Below, piece after piece: positions 1 to 13,100 of a stretch of DNA of 64,000 nt. The stretch lies in NCBI GenBank assembly GCA_013399875.1, contig VXAZ01000263.1, positions 1,303,262 through 1,367,261 of the forward strand, read 5' to 3'. Both the position numbers and the translations under genes were made by a program. How positions within the stretch are numbered: position 1 is the first letter of the stretch; the number at the start of each line of letters is the position of its first letter. The notes beneath the pieces are model-generated. The model was not told the origin of the DNA and did not search any database. It worked only from the letters and a program-made list of their open reading frames with translations. The stretch is from Gymnorhina tibicen. Its lineage: Eukaryota > Chordata > Aves > Passeriformes > Artamidae.

Positions 1-3000
1 CATTCTTGTAATGCAATCTGCTCTAGGTATAAGTGTCAGAAGGAGTTATAAGGTGAGCAATTATAACTGAGCTCCACATAGCCAGTAGCATAAGTACAAA
101 AAATATGCAAGACTACAGGGGTTTAGAGTGAAGGGAGAAATATATTGTTTTTATTAAAACGCATTAGGCTCTCATTTGTCTAATTCCCAGTTTAATGATG
201 CAGCCTCTTGGCAGAAAAATAGCTTTGCCATTAGTTAACTTGATTGTGTTGGAGGTGGACTTTTTTTTGTAAACAGAAAAGCTTTAACTTCAAATTGATT
301 TTTTTCTCTATTCAAATGAACAAGCACAAACAGAAAGATCTTTTTTGAGGTTGTATTTTTATTGGGGAGAGACATTTTTGTCCATTCTGTTTTGGGGAAA
401 GATTTTGTGGAATGGATCATCACTAACCTAAGTTACTTCTAATTGTAGCAGCCTATTTTCACGAAATTATTCCTGAGTGAAATATAATTTCAATGGAAAA
501 ATAACAGTTGAAATGCCTCATTTATTCCTATTGATTTGAGAAACAGCCAAAAGATCATTGTCCTGAACCTTTTGCAAATTTGTTACTTTACAGAGCAGTA
601 AGTTATTGATGTAAACAGCCTCAATATTAACCAACTAAAAAGTTAACTCTAGGAAGATCTATTAAACATTATTTGACCAAAAAGAGAAAATAATCAAGTT
701 GAGAAAGTCAAGATATTATACACTTAGCTTTTCCTTTTTTAATTGCCCCATAAACTATTTAATACATTATTTCTCTACTTTATCATGTTTAAGAGGAGCA
801 AGTGCTAGAACCCAGTTTTCATCTAAAAATCAAGACCTGACTTGAAACTATCAGTAGAGGTTTATAGATTCATCTTTACTCTGGGTTGGAAGAAGCAGGG
901 AAGGCATAAGGGCTGCGAGAGAAAGAAAGGAAGAAAATTAGGGAGTGGGGAGAAAGGTATGAGGATGGGAGGAAGTGCAGAGAGCAGTGCCAGCAGCTAA
1001 GGAACTTTTCCAAACCAGAGGCAGAAGGTGGAGGTAAGCAAGCAATCTGAGCAAAAACAGCATGCCAAGCCACAGACACACACACTGCCGCCACCCCTAC
1101 ACCCTATTCCAAGGGGGAGTTAACTTGCTGTGACTTTACAGCATTTCTCACATTTTGAAATATCAGTCAGGGCTCACTTTCTGCACCATTTAACTCATTA
1201 CAAACTCAGTTTTGCAAACTCACTCATTGGAAAATCTTTATATTTTCACATGTTTAGTTAGATACAAAGGGGCAGAGATGAGATTAAAATTCCCACAAAG
1301 CAAGTGTTTTTGAAAGATACAGCTGTTCAGAAGCACGACCCATTGTGGGGCTTCTTATCAAGCTCTTACAAGAAGTAGGTCACTGCAGCTTCAACTATTC
1401 AAATGTCACTCTTTCCTTCCAAGAATCAGTCACTGCTAGGTCTTGGCTAATAGAAGGCAAATCTCCAGCAAAGAAAAAAAAAAACAGAGAGAAGCAATTT
1501 CCTACAACATCAATGGCAACTCATGAAATGGTACTGACTTTGCAGTATCTGCTGACAGAAATTGTTGTAAGAAGTCGAAGGAGTGTAACTGGGAACACAT
1601 CTCTCCCCAAACTACATTTCTGAGTTTCTCGTGCATCATTTGATGTTGAGGGAGTTTTGTTGGCTTGAGTAATCTGTCCCTAAGATGTTTTTCCTTTTCA
1701 TTGTACAATACCCTCTATGTTTATTCCTAGGCATAAATTGCTATCAGGTTGAGGCTTTTTGTTCTCCATTACTTCACTCCCCACCATCTCACAAATAAAA
1801 CAATATTCCTGTCTTCTCTAATGTGGAGAGAGAGAGTGCTCCCTGCTTTGTGGAGAACATCTGATGATATTAACAGGTCTCTGCACAGTTTCCCTCCTGC
1901 CATTCTCACACAGGACACCAAGAATATGAGAAAAATGTGAAGTGCAATAGGCTCATGTGTGTGTCATCCACCGCCTTTCTAGCTAGGGCAGACTAACATC
2001 AGAAACCAACCAAACCAGGGACTATTACCCCAAGTCCCTGAGGCTCTCTGCTTGTGTTCTGAGGAGCTCAGGGTTTAGCAGTTATGTACTCTGTGTGGAG
2101 CAGTGATGAGTCCAGAGAGTTTCTTTGCTACAGCCATAGCTGATACAGGGTACTCAGCTTTCTGTGAGTTGATGCTCTGTGTCAGGACAGTAACACTTTT
2201 CTTTATCAGCTGCAAGTTCATCACTTTAAGTGACTGTTCTGCTTTAAGCATATGCTTGCTCTGGAGGTGCTCTACAACACACTACAGACTTGCAGGTTAA
2301 AGAGACCAAAGGCAATATAGTTGGCCCTGAAATCAACAAATATGAAAGGGGATAACAAGGAATGCTCTTCTTCCCTTTTCATGTTATCATTGGCAATGAA
2401 CTATCTCCCCTGTTTCCTCTAAAGCTGAGGGATCTTGGGTTCTTAGTAAATAATTTGAAAAATCAGGCCAGTGAGAAGCAAGACTGCTAAAATCTAACCT
2501 ATAAACAGTTAAGTGAACTTTTTAATGGATACAGAAGTGCTGCCTTTTTAGAATGTAAGAAGTTTCTTTGGCTCTTTTGATACCTTCACACATTCTGAGC
2601 TCCAAGAAAATAAATCAGAGAAAAGCAGAGGCAAAAGGTAGTTACAGGAATTCAGTATGAAACAGAATGGTCAAAAAGCTCCCGGATCTACCAGGCTTCC
2701 AGCAGTTTTGGTTTTAACCTACGGCACAACAGCAACTTTGAAACAACACTAAGCTAATGGTGGTGCTGCATCCCACTTACCCTCAGGTAGGATGTCATAC
2801 CTGAAAACCGTGGCCAGGCCTGAGATCCAGGAGAGGGATGCTAGGAAAAGCCACCTGCTTCACTGTGGAAAAAACACAGGCCTTTGCCTTGGCCAGTAGG
2901 GATGTTATGAGGTCTGAAATTACAGCATTTAAATCCATTACTTCAGATGAGAGTGCAGAGCACTGCTGGGGCCTCATTGCCCTGGAACATCCTCAATACC

Positions 3001-5077
3001 ACACAAACCTTCTCTGTGGTGTACCACTTAGTTATTGCCCAGACCTGCCTGCAAGCAGAGGGGAGCCAAACCTTGAGGATCCTGACTGGGAGGTCAGTGA
3101 AGCAAAAGAGATTTTTTCTTTCTTTTCTTGTCACTTACTGACAAGACATTTGACAGTTATTCCCAACAACTCCAGCTCCAGCAGTGGCTGTCCTGCCTTT
3201 CCCCAGAGCCTGGAGATCCCCACCTTGAAAACAGCTTACTGCAGGGCTAATTTTGGAAGGACAGGACTTAACATGAAGACTATCTTCCTACAGACGCATA
3301 AGGATTTTTAGTCAAAACAGTGCTGTACTCTTCAAAACTGCAATTTGCTTCATAAGTTTGTGTCTTTTCCACAGAGAATAAAACTTTTTAGTATAAGAGG
3401 ACAAATATCTATTTGCATTTTCAGCTGTCTTTTTAATTGCTCTGGCAATGCTCATGAAAAACCCAACTTATTCCTTCTTGCTGCCACCACCAAGGAGTTT
3501 ATTACACATGCAAAGGGCATCTGTATGGCCTTTGTCCATGGAAAAAGCAAATAATGGCACCAGATAATAAGAAAAAACAATCTCCTCATATTGCAGTACA
3601 ACGTAGAGCATTATAAAAGCAAAAGATGATATTACTCTGCAGCACAAAGTCATTTTCTCAGAACTCATCTGGGTGATGCGAAATGGCCTTGTACAGTACT
3701 GTAATGATTGACAGACCTGATATAAAATATCAAGATAGATAATATGAGCTGCAGGGCTCTGATTTCTCCCACCATTTACGGGATGAAGCAGTAGCAATAG
3801 GAAAGAGGTATTGAGCTGTCATCAGAAGCCACAGAACAGAAGTTTCCTATCTTTCAAAAGAGGGCAAGAGATAAGGTCAAGAATTTTAGTTCTTTATGTA
3901 CAGATATATAAATTCCCAGTAAATACCATATATTTGTATTTTTAAATGTTCGTCTTTATAATCACCATGTGCCTTTTCTCTGTTGCTAAATATAGAGTGT
4001 GACAACTGCAAAAGAAGTATTTTTCCCAACTCTACTCCAATAAACTCTCTCACATAGCTGGTGCTATCAGCAGTGATACTCTGGGCAGTTTTTGATCTTA
4101 CATGAACATCACAGACACCACAGGATTAAGTGTACTAACCTGAATGATTCCCATTGACTCCTCAGTAAATTTACTAACATTACCATGAACTGAGAGTAGC
4201 TGCTCATCAGTCCCTCGTGCTGCCTTGACTGACTTGGAAATGTGCTAGCTCAGAAACAAATCTGCAAGACCTGATCATATCTCTGCATCTATCATACTAT
4301 TTGCTAACTTACCTGTGTGACTCCTTAATCCCTAGTCAGTAAAATAACCTTCAAAGCATTGCTGTCCAGAGCTATACTCCATCTAGCTGATGTGCCCACA
4401 CATGGAAGGTGCTGCAATACACCCCTAAAACAGCTCCAGTCTAGATTGAAGGAAACTATTTGGGCTTGACACATTTTCAGTTTTCACATGCAAAACTTGT
4501 TCTCATTCTTCCTTCTTCATCTTAGTTCCGCCTCCTTTCTGCTCTTCCATCATTATCCAACCACAATGTTAAACATTGGGATACATTGTGAGAAAGATGC
4601 TCTACAAAATATGTAGGTGTTGTTCCAGCATAGCAGGAGATGGGCACTCTGCACTCCAAAAAGCCAGTGGTTGTCCTCCCAGTACTCCAGGAGGAAGTTA
4701 CACCCTAAGCTGGGCACGGATTTGTGTTTTAGTTATCTTCTGGTGGCTAACCCACATCAGCTGTCTTCCCCAGCCCTAAGAGCAGATGAAGGTTGCCCAA
4801 GTACCACAGTGTGGTTCACGAACGACAACTTTGTACTCAGATTTCCTCCCAGTCACTTGCTCAGGACAGATGCTACATTATCGATGAATAATCCTTCAGC
4901 TGAGGACTGTACAGGATTGTCTCAACAGAATAGGACTCAGAACACTACCAGATGCCAGATCCCCTGTCACGGAAATGCACAAGTTCCAGCTAACTCATGT
5001 TCCCATTCTGCTTGTTTGGATATCAACCAAACATTCACAACACCACCACGTCCAAACAGCTGCTTACCACCTCAAAA
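1..5077. other. Gene-free 3' flank, no repeat recognised
   Basis: AT-rich unique sequence. The longest open frame (2838-3311, +, 157 codons) has no recognisable domain, no splice context and overlaps frames on the other strand. I see no gene here. Confidence 0.6.
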
Positions 5078-6285
5078 TCACAGAATTATCAGGGTTGGAA
5101 GAGACCTTCAAGACCATCTAGTCCAACTGTCAACCCAGCACCACCATTATCAGCCCTAAACCATATCCCGAAGTACCACATCCAGACATCTCTTGAACAA
5201 TTCCAGCAGTGGTGACTCCACCACCTCCTACACTTACCAAAAGGACAGAGGTCTTCTGGGCAATTTATTCCAGTGCCAAAATACCTAATCTGAACCTGCC
5301 CTGGTGCAACTTAAGGCCATTTCGTCTGGTCCTTTCACTTGAGATGTGGTAGAACCCCCACCTTACTACACCCTCCATTCAGATGGCTGTAGAGAGCAGT
5401 AAAGCCCCCCTGAGCCTCCTCTTCTCCAGATTAGAGAACCCCACCCAGCTCTCTCAGCTGCTCCTCATCAGACTTGTGCTCCAGACCCTTCTATAGCTAT
5501 ATTGCCCTTCTCTGGACACGCTCTGGCTACCCTAACTCCCAGTGTCCTTTTTGAGGTGAGTGGCCCAGAACTGGACACAGCACTTGAGTGGTGGCCTCAC
5601 CAGTGCCAAGTACAGGGACACAATCACTTCCTTAGTCCTGGCTGGCCTCACTATTGCTGATCCAGGCCAGGATGCCACTTACCTTCTGGGCCACCTGGGC
5701 ACATGATGGCTCATGTTCAGATGGCTTTTGACCAACACCCTTATGTCCTTTTTCACTGGGCCTCTTTCCTCCAGCCACTTTTCCCACAGCCTGGGGTGAT
5801 GCCTGGAGTTGTTGCAACCCCACTGCAGGACCCAGCACTTGGCCTTGTTGAACTTCCCACTGTTGTCCTCAGCCCATCAACCTAGCATGTCCAGATCCCT
5901 CTGCAGAGCCTTCCTATCCCCCAGTAGATAAACACTCCCACCCAACCTGGTGTCACCTGTGAACTTCATGAGGATGCTCCCCATCACCTCTTCCAGATCA
6001 CCGATTAAGATGTTAACAGGACCAGTCCCAGTATTGAGCCCTTACGAACACCACTAGTGACCAGCTGCCAACTGGATTTAGTTTCATTCACCACCACTCT
6101 CTGGGCCTGGACATCTAACCAGTTTTTTATCCAGTAAAGGGTATTCCCATCCAAGCTGTCCTTCAGGAGAGCTCTGTGGGAGATAATGTCAAATGCCTTA
6201 CTGAAGACAACATCCGCTGCCTTTCCCTCACCAGCAGGTCATTTTGTCATAGAAGGAGATTATGCTGGTGAAGCAGGACACGTGA
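5078..6285 (-). mobile_element. CR1 LINE, 5'-truncated, about 1.2 kb
   Basis: The plus strand shows the reverse complement of a CR1 3' end: CAGAATTATCAGGGTTGGAA, GAGACC, then CATCTAGTCCAACTGTC. Familiar internal CR1 text follows, such as GTGGCCTCACCAGTGCCAAG and GTCATAGAAGGAGATTATGC. The copy therefore lies on the minus strand with its 3' end near 5078, and stops within the ORF2 region near 6285. It is diverged and its frame is broken. Open frames at 5632-5885 are fragments of it. Confidence 0.88.
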
Positions 6286-7051
6286 TGTCGAGAGCTCTGT
6301 TGTATCTCACAGGAATGTCTATCCATTTCCTCCATTTTACAGTGGCATAACTCTTCAGATGACTGAATGAATAAAATGGTAACAAATAACTTGTTTTGTA
6401 AGCCCTCCTCACAACCTTCACAGTTCATGTGTTCTTTGTATCCCACATGTGTTAGTATCCCACATTTATATTTCACTGGAAGAAACTCTCACCAGCCAAG
6501 TCACCCAGTTACAATCAGAAGCAGATAAAGCATCCTCTATAGCCTAGGAAGACAGAGGAGGTATTCCATCCAAGCTGGAAGGATACACAGACTTTTTTTT
6601 TCTACGAAAAGCCAACCCAAAGGCTACTTTACTAATCCTGAATTTCACTGTTACACCTCAGCACATACTTAATCAATATCTTGGATAATCAAGGGTATGC
6701 AAAAATCAACTTAGAAAAAAATCAGATTGCTGTTTATTATTTTCCTCTGTAGATACCTTTTCTACTGTCCCTAGCAGCTGTAAAAAGAACAGAGAAACAG
6801 AAGCACAATAACTGTAAAAGACACCAGTGTGTTACAGCAGAAGTTAGAAGGTGAAGGACTGTTGTAACAATACTGAGGAAGGTGTTGAAAGATGACTATT
6901 AGGGAAGGAGAGTTTTCAAAGAGCTTCTGAGATGGGAAACTAAAAGTTCAAAGGAAAGGGAACCATGTACAGAAGGAAATAAAATATTTAGGAAAAGGAA
7001 TCATGCATCTTACACCACAAAATTTACATCTCTCTATAAAATACACCCTTG
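6286..7051. other. Intergenic spacer between two CR1 copies
   Basis: Ordinary unique sequence with a T-run near 6592-6601. No gene or regulatory motif was recognised. Confidence 0.6.
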
Positions 7052-7640
7052 TCACAGAATCACAGACTGGGTAGCTTGGAAGAGACCCCAGTGCACCATC
7101 TGGTCCAACCTCCCTACTCAAGCAGGGTCTTCCTGGAGTACATGGCACAGGACTGTGTCCAGATAGGTCTGGAATATCTCCAGTGAGGAAGACTCCACAA
7201 CCTCTCTGGCCAGTTTGTTCCAGTCCTCAGTCACTGCACAGTAAAGAAGCTCCTCCTCATATTCAGGTGGACCTTCCTGTGCATCAGTTTCTGCCCACTG
7301 CCTCTTGTCCCATAGATTGGCACCACCGAGAAGATTCTGGACCCATTCTCCTGACACCCTTCCTTCAGATACTTGTAGACATTGACAAGGTCCCCTCTCA
7401 GCAATCTCTTCTCAAGGCTGGACAGGCCCAGCTGCCTCAGATTTTCCTCGTAAGAGAGATGCTCCAGTCCATTATTCATTTTTGTTGCCCTCCACTGGAC
7501 CTGCTCCGTGTCTCCGTGTCTCTCCTGTCTTAAGGAGGCCAGAACTGGACACAGCACTCCAGATGTGCCTCACTAGGGCTGAGTAGAGGGGCAGGATCAC
7601 CTCCCTCGACCCGCTGGCAATGCTCTTCCTAGTGTACCCA
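7052..7640 (-). mobile_element. CR1 LINE 3' fragment, about 0.6 kb
   Basis: Begins with TCACAGAATCACAGACTGGG and continues through CATCTGGTCCAACCTCCCTA, CAAGGTCCCCTCTCAGC and GCCAGAACTGGACACAGCAC, all antisense CR1 3'-region text. The copy is in minus orientation and 5'-truncated. The open frames at 7118-7557 on both strands are frames of this repeat, not host genes. Confidence 0.9.
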
Positions 7641-9465
7641 TTTCAGTGTTTCTTTCAGCAATTCAAATGGAAACTGTTTGTGAGCAACTCTGTGAGAGGC
7701 CAGACTGTTTTTACCAGGTTGAATCAGGTACAGATACCATTAGCTATTCTATTGTATATTCACAGCCTGGTAATCATTACAGAGGTATTCCTCACAGGAG
7801 GAAGCTGTTTCCAGACATCAAAACACCAAAATTCAGCTTCTCTACCTGCAGGCAGGCAATGACAGGTGCTCTCCATACCTACCTTAACAGGGATTATTGG
7901 CTGCTCCAACACCCCTGGAAGCAGAATTAACCCAGTCAGTCACAGAAACAGAAACAAGAAGCAGGATATATATCTCTCTCCAGGCTTCTTCCATGGCAAA
8001 ACATGTAAAACAATGAGAATGGCAAATAGCCTCTGTAGCATCAGAGCAAACCTGTTCAGATTCTATGGACAAAGAGCTGAGAAAGTACTTAAGAGGAATG
8101 CCCTCTGAGAACACAAGTATCTTGCTTGCTTTATTTTTTTAACTTTAGAAGGCCCTCATGGTGTATTCAAATCCATGTAAATCAGAATGTGTCAGTGACA
8201 TTTTTTACACAGCTACAGTCCAAAATGGAATAGACCAAAAAAACTACTGAAGCACATAGACTTCCACATATATTTTAATTATGAGACAAGTGAAAAAATA
8301 TTAGTAAAAGGTGTTGCTCTTGCTTAACATGTTTTCCTTCCTCTTAATACTATTAGATCTTCTTTGCAGTATGACAACAGCAGCAGACCATGCTCATATA
8401 TTGATCATCAAAATTTATTTCCTTAAGACTTACCCAGAGGAATAGTAAGTTTGACATCTACCAAAACAAGAACCTGTTTTCTAGATTGTTAGCCACTGTA
8501 TGCTTTTATTACTGTAACCAGAGGTCTCCTGTGCCCTATCCCAAGTAAATGGAAATTGAAAAGGCAACAGTCACCTAAGAAGAGTTTGGCTTAACCACCT
8601 GGAGGAGAGACACTAACACTCAGAACCAGAAATACAGTGGGGGTAACGCTGACATGGCTCCCACAAGGTCACAGCTGGGCTGGCTGGACAGAAGCAGAAT
8701 TGCAGTCAAGGCAGGCTGGGGCCAGGCATTGAGAGAAGGCAGGCACCCACCCAGTCGGGGACAGCAGAAACTATGGCCTTGGGAGAGCACAGGGCTTACT
8801 GCCCCAAGAATTCCTAAAGCAGCAGGCAGGGTCAGAACACACACAGTGGTGGAAAACTGTACCAGGAGTCATGCCAAGGAATAAGGCTTTGGCTCAAGTA
8901 CATAGGATTTGGGCAGAGGGTTAAGAATCAAGGTACAGGGCATGACTTCAATTTAAACTGCCATTCCAGCCATGTCCCACAAGAAACTGACCCAGAAGCA
9001 CTGTCTGACTGGGCAAACCAGAATGAACTCGTGTCTTCATGCAGCCATTGTCTTTTAAACCATTTCCCTGCCTTATTCACTGGAAACTTGACTTCTTTAG
9101 TAAAGGCGATAGGGCTCCACTAGGCAATGACCTCCTTTTCAAACATTGCTTGAAACTCCTTGAAACAACCCTGGTTCACCGTTCAGCCTGTACCTAGCAA
9201 GCAAAGCAAGGTTCCAAGGAAAATAAGTACCTTTCCAAGAAAACACACCATGCCTGAGCGTAGCTCCTTAGCGCTTTACTTTGTACCATTAGCCTTCTGT
9301 AAGGATTGGATTTCTGATGTAATTTTCTGATAAACAATACAACAACCTGCTGTGTAGCATCATCATTGTCCCTATCGTACAAGATCAGCAGAACGTGAAC
9401 CTTGAACTGACAGCGACAATCTCTTTCAGCTGGACAAACGGAGGAATGATTTAGTTCAGCAAGCA
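7641..9465. other. Intergenic spacer
   Basis: Nothing recognised. A GC-richer patch at about 8640-8880 carries overlapping chance frames on both strands. Confidence 0.6.
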
Positions 9466-10110
9466 GTGGTTGTTGTCTACCTGGATACCAGCAACAAATG
9501 GAGCACTGTGGAAGTCTACTTGACATCTGTCCTCTTTAATACCTTTATCAATGATCTGGAGAAGGTGACAGAGCAAACTATGGTCAAATTTTCAGATGAC
9601 ACAAACTGGGATGACCACCTGATACTCTTGAGGCAGGGCTGCCATTCAGAGGGACCTCATCAGGCTGGAAGAATGGGCTGACAGGGACGTCAAGAAATTC
9701 AACAAGTACAACTGCAAAGTCCTGTGTCTGGATGGGAGTAACCCCTGGGGACTGACTGGTTGGGGAGCAGCCCTGATGGAAAGAACTGGGGGATCTTGGT
9801 GGACAGAAGGCTGAACTGGAGCCAGCAGCAGGTCCTGGCAGCAAGGCAGGTCAACAGTGTCCTGGGCTGTATGAACAGGAACACGGCCAGGAGACTGAGG
9901 GCAGTCGTTTGCCCTGCTACTCACCGCTTTTTGCACAACCTAGATGTATAGTGTCATTTTCTGATCCCCACATTAGAAGGAAAACATCAATAAACAGGAA
10001 GAAGTCTGGTGGAGGGCCAACAAGATAGTCAGTGGCTAGACCACTTGTTGAGGGAATGAAGAACCTAATAGGCTTAAAGAATTTGAAGATTCGAAAAATG
10101 CTAAGAAAAG
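9466..10110 (+). mobile_element. CR1 LINE, sense strand, internally deleted ORF2 fragment
   Basis: Reads as CR1 reverse-transcriptase coding text on the plus strand. VVVYLDTSN matches the start of the VVYLDFSKAFD motif. After a deletion it continues with FINDLEKVTEQTMVKFSDDT, where FSDDT stands for the F/YADDT catalytic motif. Nucleotide similarity then runs through GGGGGATCTTGGTGGACAGA, a weaker AGGGCCAACAAGATAGTCAG part and on to about 10110. The 3' end is missing. The copy has stops and is inactive. Confidence 0.82.
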
Positions 10111-13100
10111 AGAAAGCACCATCATAAGCTATTGGCAATTTCCACTCTAAGCATTAAAATTAGGGTAGCAACTCAAACAGGACCATACTCAAAGCATGTC
10201 TGAGTTTCACATTAGGAGTCAAGGCACAAATCACATCCACAGTTTGGGCCTGACAGAACAGAAACACTTCTATTAAGTGAAATTAATTTAATAGCGACTT
10301 CCAGGGAGAGTTTCCTATCTGAGCACTGTACCTGTGCAGTGCTCTGCAAGCACTGATAAAAAAGCTGACAGGATCAAGAGCACCCAAGTGCCACTGAAGC
10401 AAGACACACATTGCTGCTGCAGAAGTGATCTGTACCAGAGAAAGCTAGGTGAGTGCTTCAGTCTCCAATCTGCCCACCTGTGATGTTGATGTAAGCTCGG
10501 TATCAAAGCAGATTTCCTTAGGATGACACAGTCCTTCCTAGTTTATACCACAGAGCCTACATTATGCACTAACTGCCCTGGAGTGTACCAGGACAAACAT
10601 AGATGTTTGGTTGCCCCATAGACACCATAAACAATAAAAGTTCCTGCCACATAACACATGGAATAAAGCTCTTCTCTTCCTTGCAACCTGACATCTCCAC
10701 AGCCCATTCTGCAGGGCCTGCTTCCCTCACACCCGAGGCCACAGTGCTGCCACCTCCCCATCTCCCTGCCAAGTTTGTGTATTTAGTCAGTGTTCCCAGC
10801 AGAGCCAGTCTGGGTGGAGTTCATGTGGAGCAGAATGAGCTGCTCAGCAGTCTCCATGAGCAGCTGCACAAACAAGCAGCACAAGCACTGCCAAGGCCGT
10901 GCTCCCACTTTGCCAAGTTACAGCACACGGGCAGAGCTCTTCCAGAGTCAGACCTGCAGCCTGGGGAGCAGCAGGACACAGAGAGGAGGCTGACGGGGAG
11001 CATTTGTCCTGGCCACCCATGTCATGGTTCTGGCCACGGTAATTGCAGTGCTGTGTTGACAATATGCAACCTAGTGCTCAGTGTTTCGGGGTGAGGGAGG
11101 GAAGCCCCAAGGCATTGCTCCGTCACATGGCATTGACTCGGCAGGCCCTAACATCCAGAAGCAGGGTTTGACTCTGAAGTGAGATAGCACTCAGTCTACT
11201 TCCCTCCTGACCTGTCACTGGCTCCAAAATGGATGTAAGCCTGTGCAGAATACACATCTGCTGAGTGTGCATGATCCTGTGAGTCATCCAGTACAAATCC
11301 TACACTGAATTTTTGCCCTAAAAGTCATTTGCCATTAGCATGTGAAATAAAAGGATCATTATTTTTATCTATTAGAATCTGGAGAGGGGAAAACAAAATC
11401 AGGAGTATCTGCTCTATAAAGTAACTTGTGATTGTACTGACTGGTCCAGTTCACTAGTTCCCCTTCATAAAGTAAAACAAAAAATCAAAAAATCAGTTTA
11501 AAAACCACACTGAAACTATGCCTGTCCCTCAAAACAGCTGCTGAGCAGAGAGATATTACCATCTGATAAAAGTAATAAAATTGCCTGAATAGAGCTTGAT
11601 TCAAGCTCAGCTTGAATCAAGAGACAAGGGGTTACAGCACAGAGGAGAAAACAGTCACAAGAGCAGGTTCTTCTTCCCCCACTCTGAAGAGTACCTGTAA
11701 TGGATGTCATTCAGCCTCTCTATCTTGATGGGAAATATAGCAGACTGCTGGCAGGAACACAGGGCCTCTCCTGATTCAATCTTCAGTCCAGAAAACAGGG
11801 TTGAAAACATGCTGAAGCAAAGCTATTTTTACTTTTTGTTTTATTTATGCAAAACAAGCAAGTTTGATAAACACACTTCAGAGACGTAGAGTCTATACAC
11901 AAGCAGTTCAGGGTGTAAACAGAGCATCAGATGCCTACTCAGGTGGGGATAGTGAATGTCTATAACCACCACCATTTCAAAAGAGTGAAGATTTCCCCTT
12001 TTAGCAGGAGATTGCAGCAAACATTTCACCTATGGCTGAATGGTATTTTTTGGTTATAAGGAGAGGAGCAGATCCTGCTTTAGCACAAAGTACTTTTCAC
12101 AAAACACCCTGAGGTCCAAAAGCAGAGGTTACAAATGTAGTAGCAGCATTTGAAATCTGGCTGGCCAGCATCTTCCTTGGCTTACCAACAGCGATTAGTT
12201 TAACTTCTTCACAAAATAAGTCACTTAAACAACTTTTCCACCTTACATTTTGTATTTCTCTAATCTCAAGGGTGTGTTTCCTAATTGTACAAACATACTC
12301 TTTTAAAGACCAGGAAATAGTTAATTAACTAATAACAGAAAAATAAAACTTTTCAAAAGAGACATTATGGCAAAGAGCCATGACAGTACTGAAACCATGG
12401 GTGTATCAGACAGTCCAGTCTGTGCAGAGCTATTCTCTGATGTCTCCTCCACTTCCATCCTATCTCTTTCTTCCTGAAAGGCATGATGGAAAGCCCAAAT
12501 GGCATTAAAATAAAACCTGGGAGTAACCTGAGGAAGAACCAATTTGCAACACTTGGAACATTTCCTAGTTTACCACAGTACTCCTACCTATGTCTCCTCC
12601 AGATGAAGAAATGGGTAGCTTAACCAAGGGAAGTCTGCTTCTTCTGGCACATTTGTGGAGCCTAAGAGATATCAAGAGTAAGAAATATGGTCTGCTGAAT
12701 AAAGCAGGAAACAGATTTACTTCCAGGTTTCTCGGCCAAGGCCTGTTTCTCAAATATCAACTGAGTTTATCCCAAGCACTTGTATACACAGTTCTAGTTG
12801 GATATGCCATTTATCTCTTCCAAGGAGGAACCCAGGAAGTGTTTTCACCCTTTTATAGGTTTATTAAATTCTACTGGACTTAGAACTGAGCTTAAAATTT
12901 CAGTTTCTTTTCAGTCTGATCTCCAATCTGGGTCACAGACCTGACAATATTTCAGTACACTGTGCTTACCTGCAGAAACCTGACCTCTGTGCAAAAAAAG
13001 CATTAAAACACACATAACAGGCACCCCTGATAGAAGTGCTTGCATTATCAGAGCCACTATTCTTCAAGCAATTCTGTTCCACTTAACACCTGCAAGACCC

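Noticed and set aside
2838..3311. 157-codon plus-strand open frame
   Set aside because: It has no recognisable domain, a mixed composition and opposing frames of similar standing. No splice or promoter context supports it.
4617..5159. 180-codon plus-strand open frame, the longest in the window
   Set aside because: Its last part runs into the antisense CR1 3' end (from 5078). The first part matches no family. Treated as chance plus repeat.
7231..7557. 108-codon minus-strand frame that looks protein-like
   Set aside because: It lies wholly within a CR1 copy; similar text occurs in CR1 3' regions of many birds.
10603..11094. 163-codon plus-strand open frame in a GC-richer patch
   Set aside because: GC-rich sequence lowers stop frequency, four minus-strand frames overlap it, and no homology is recognised.
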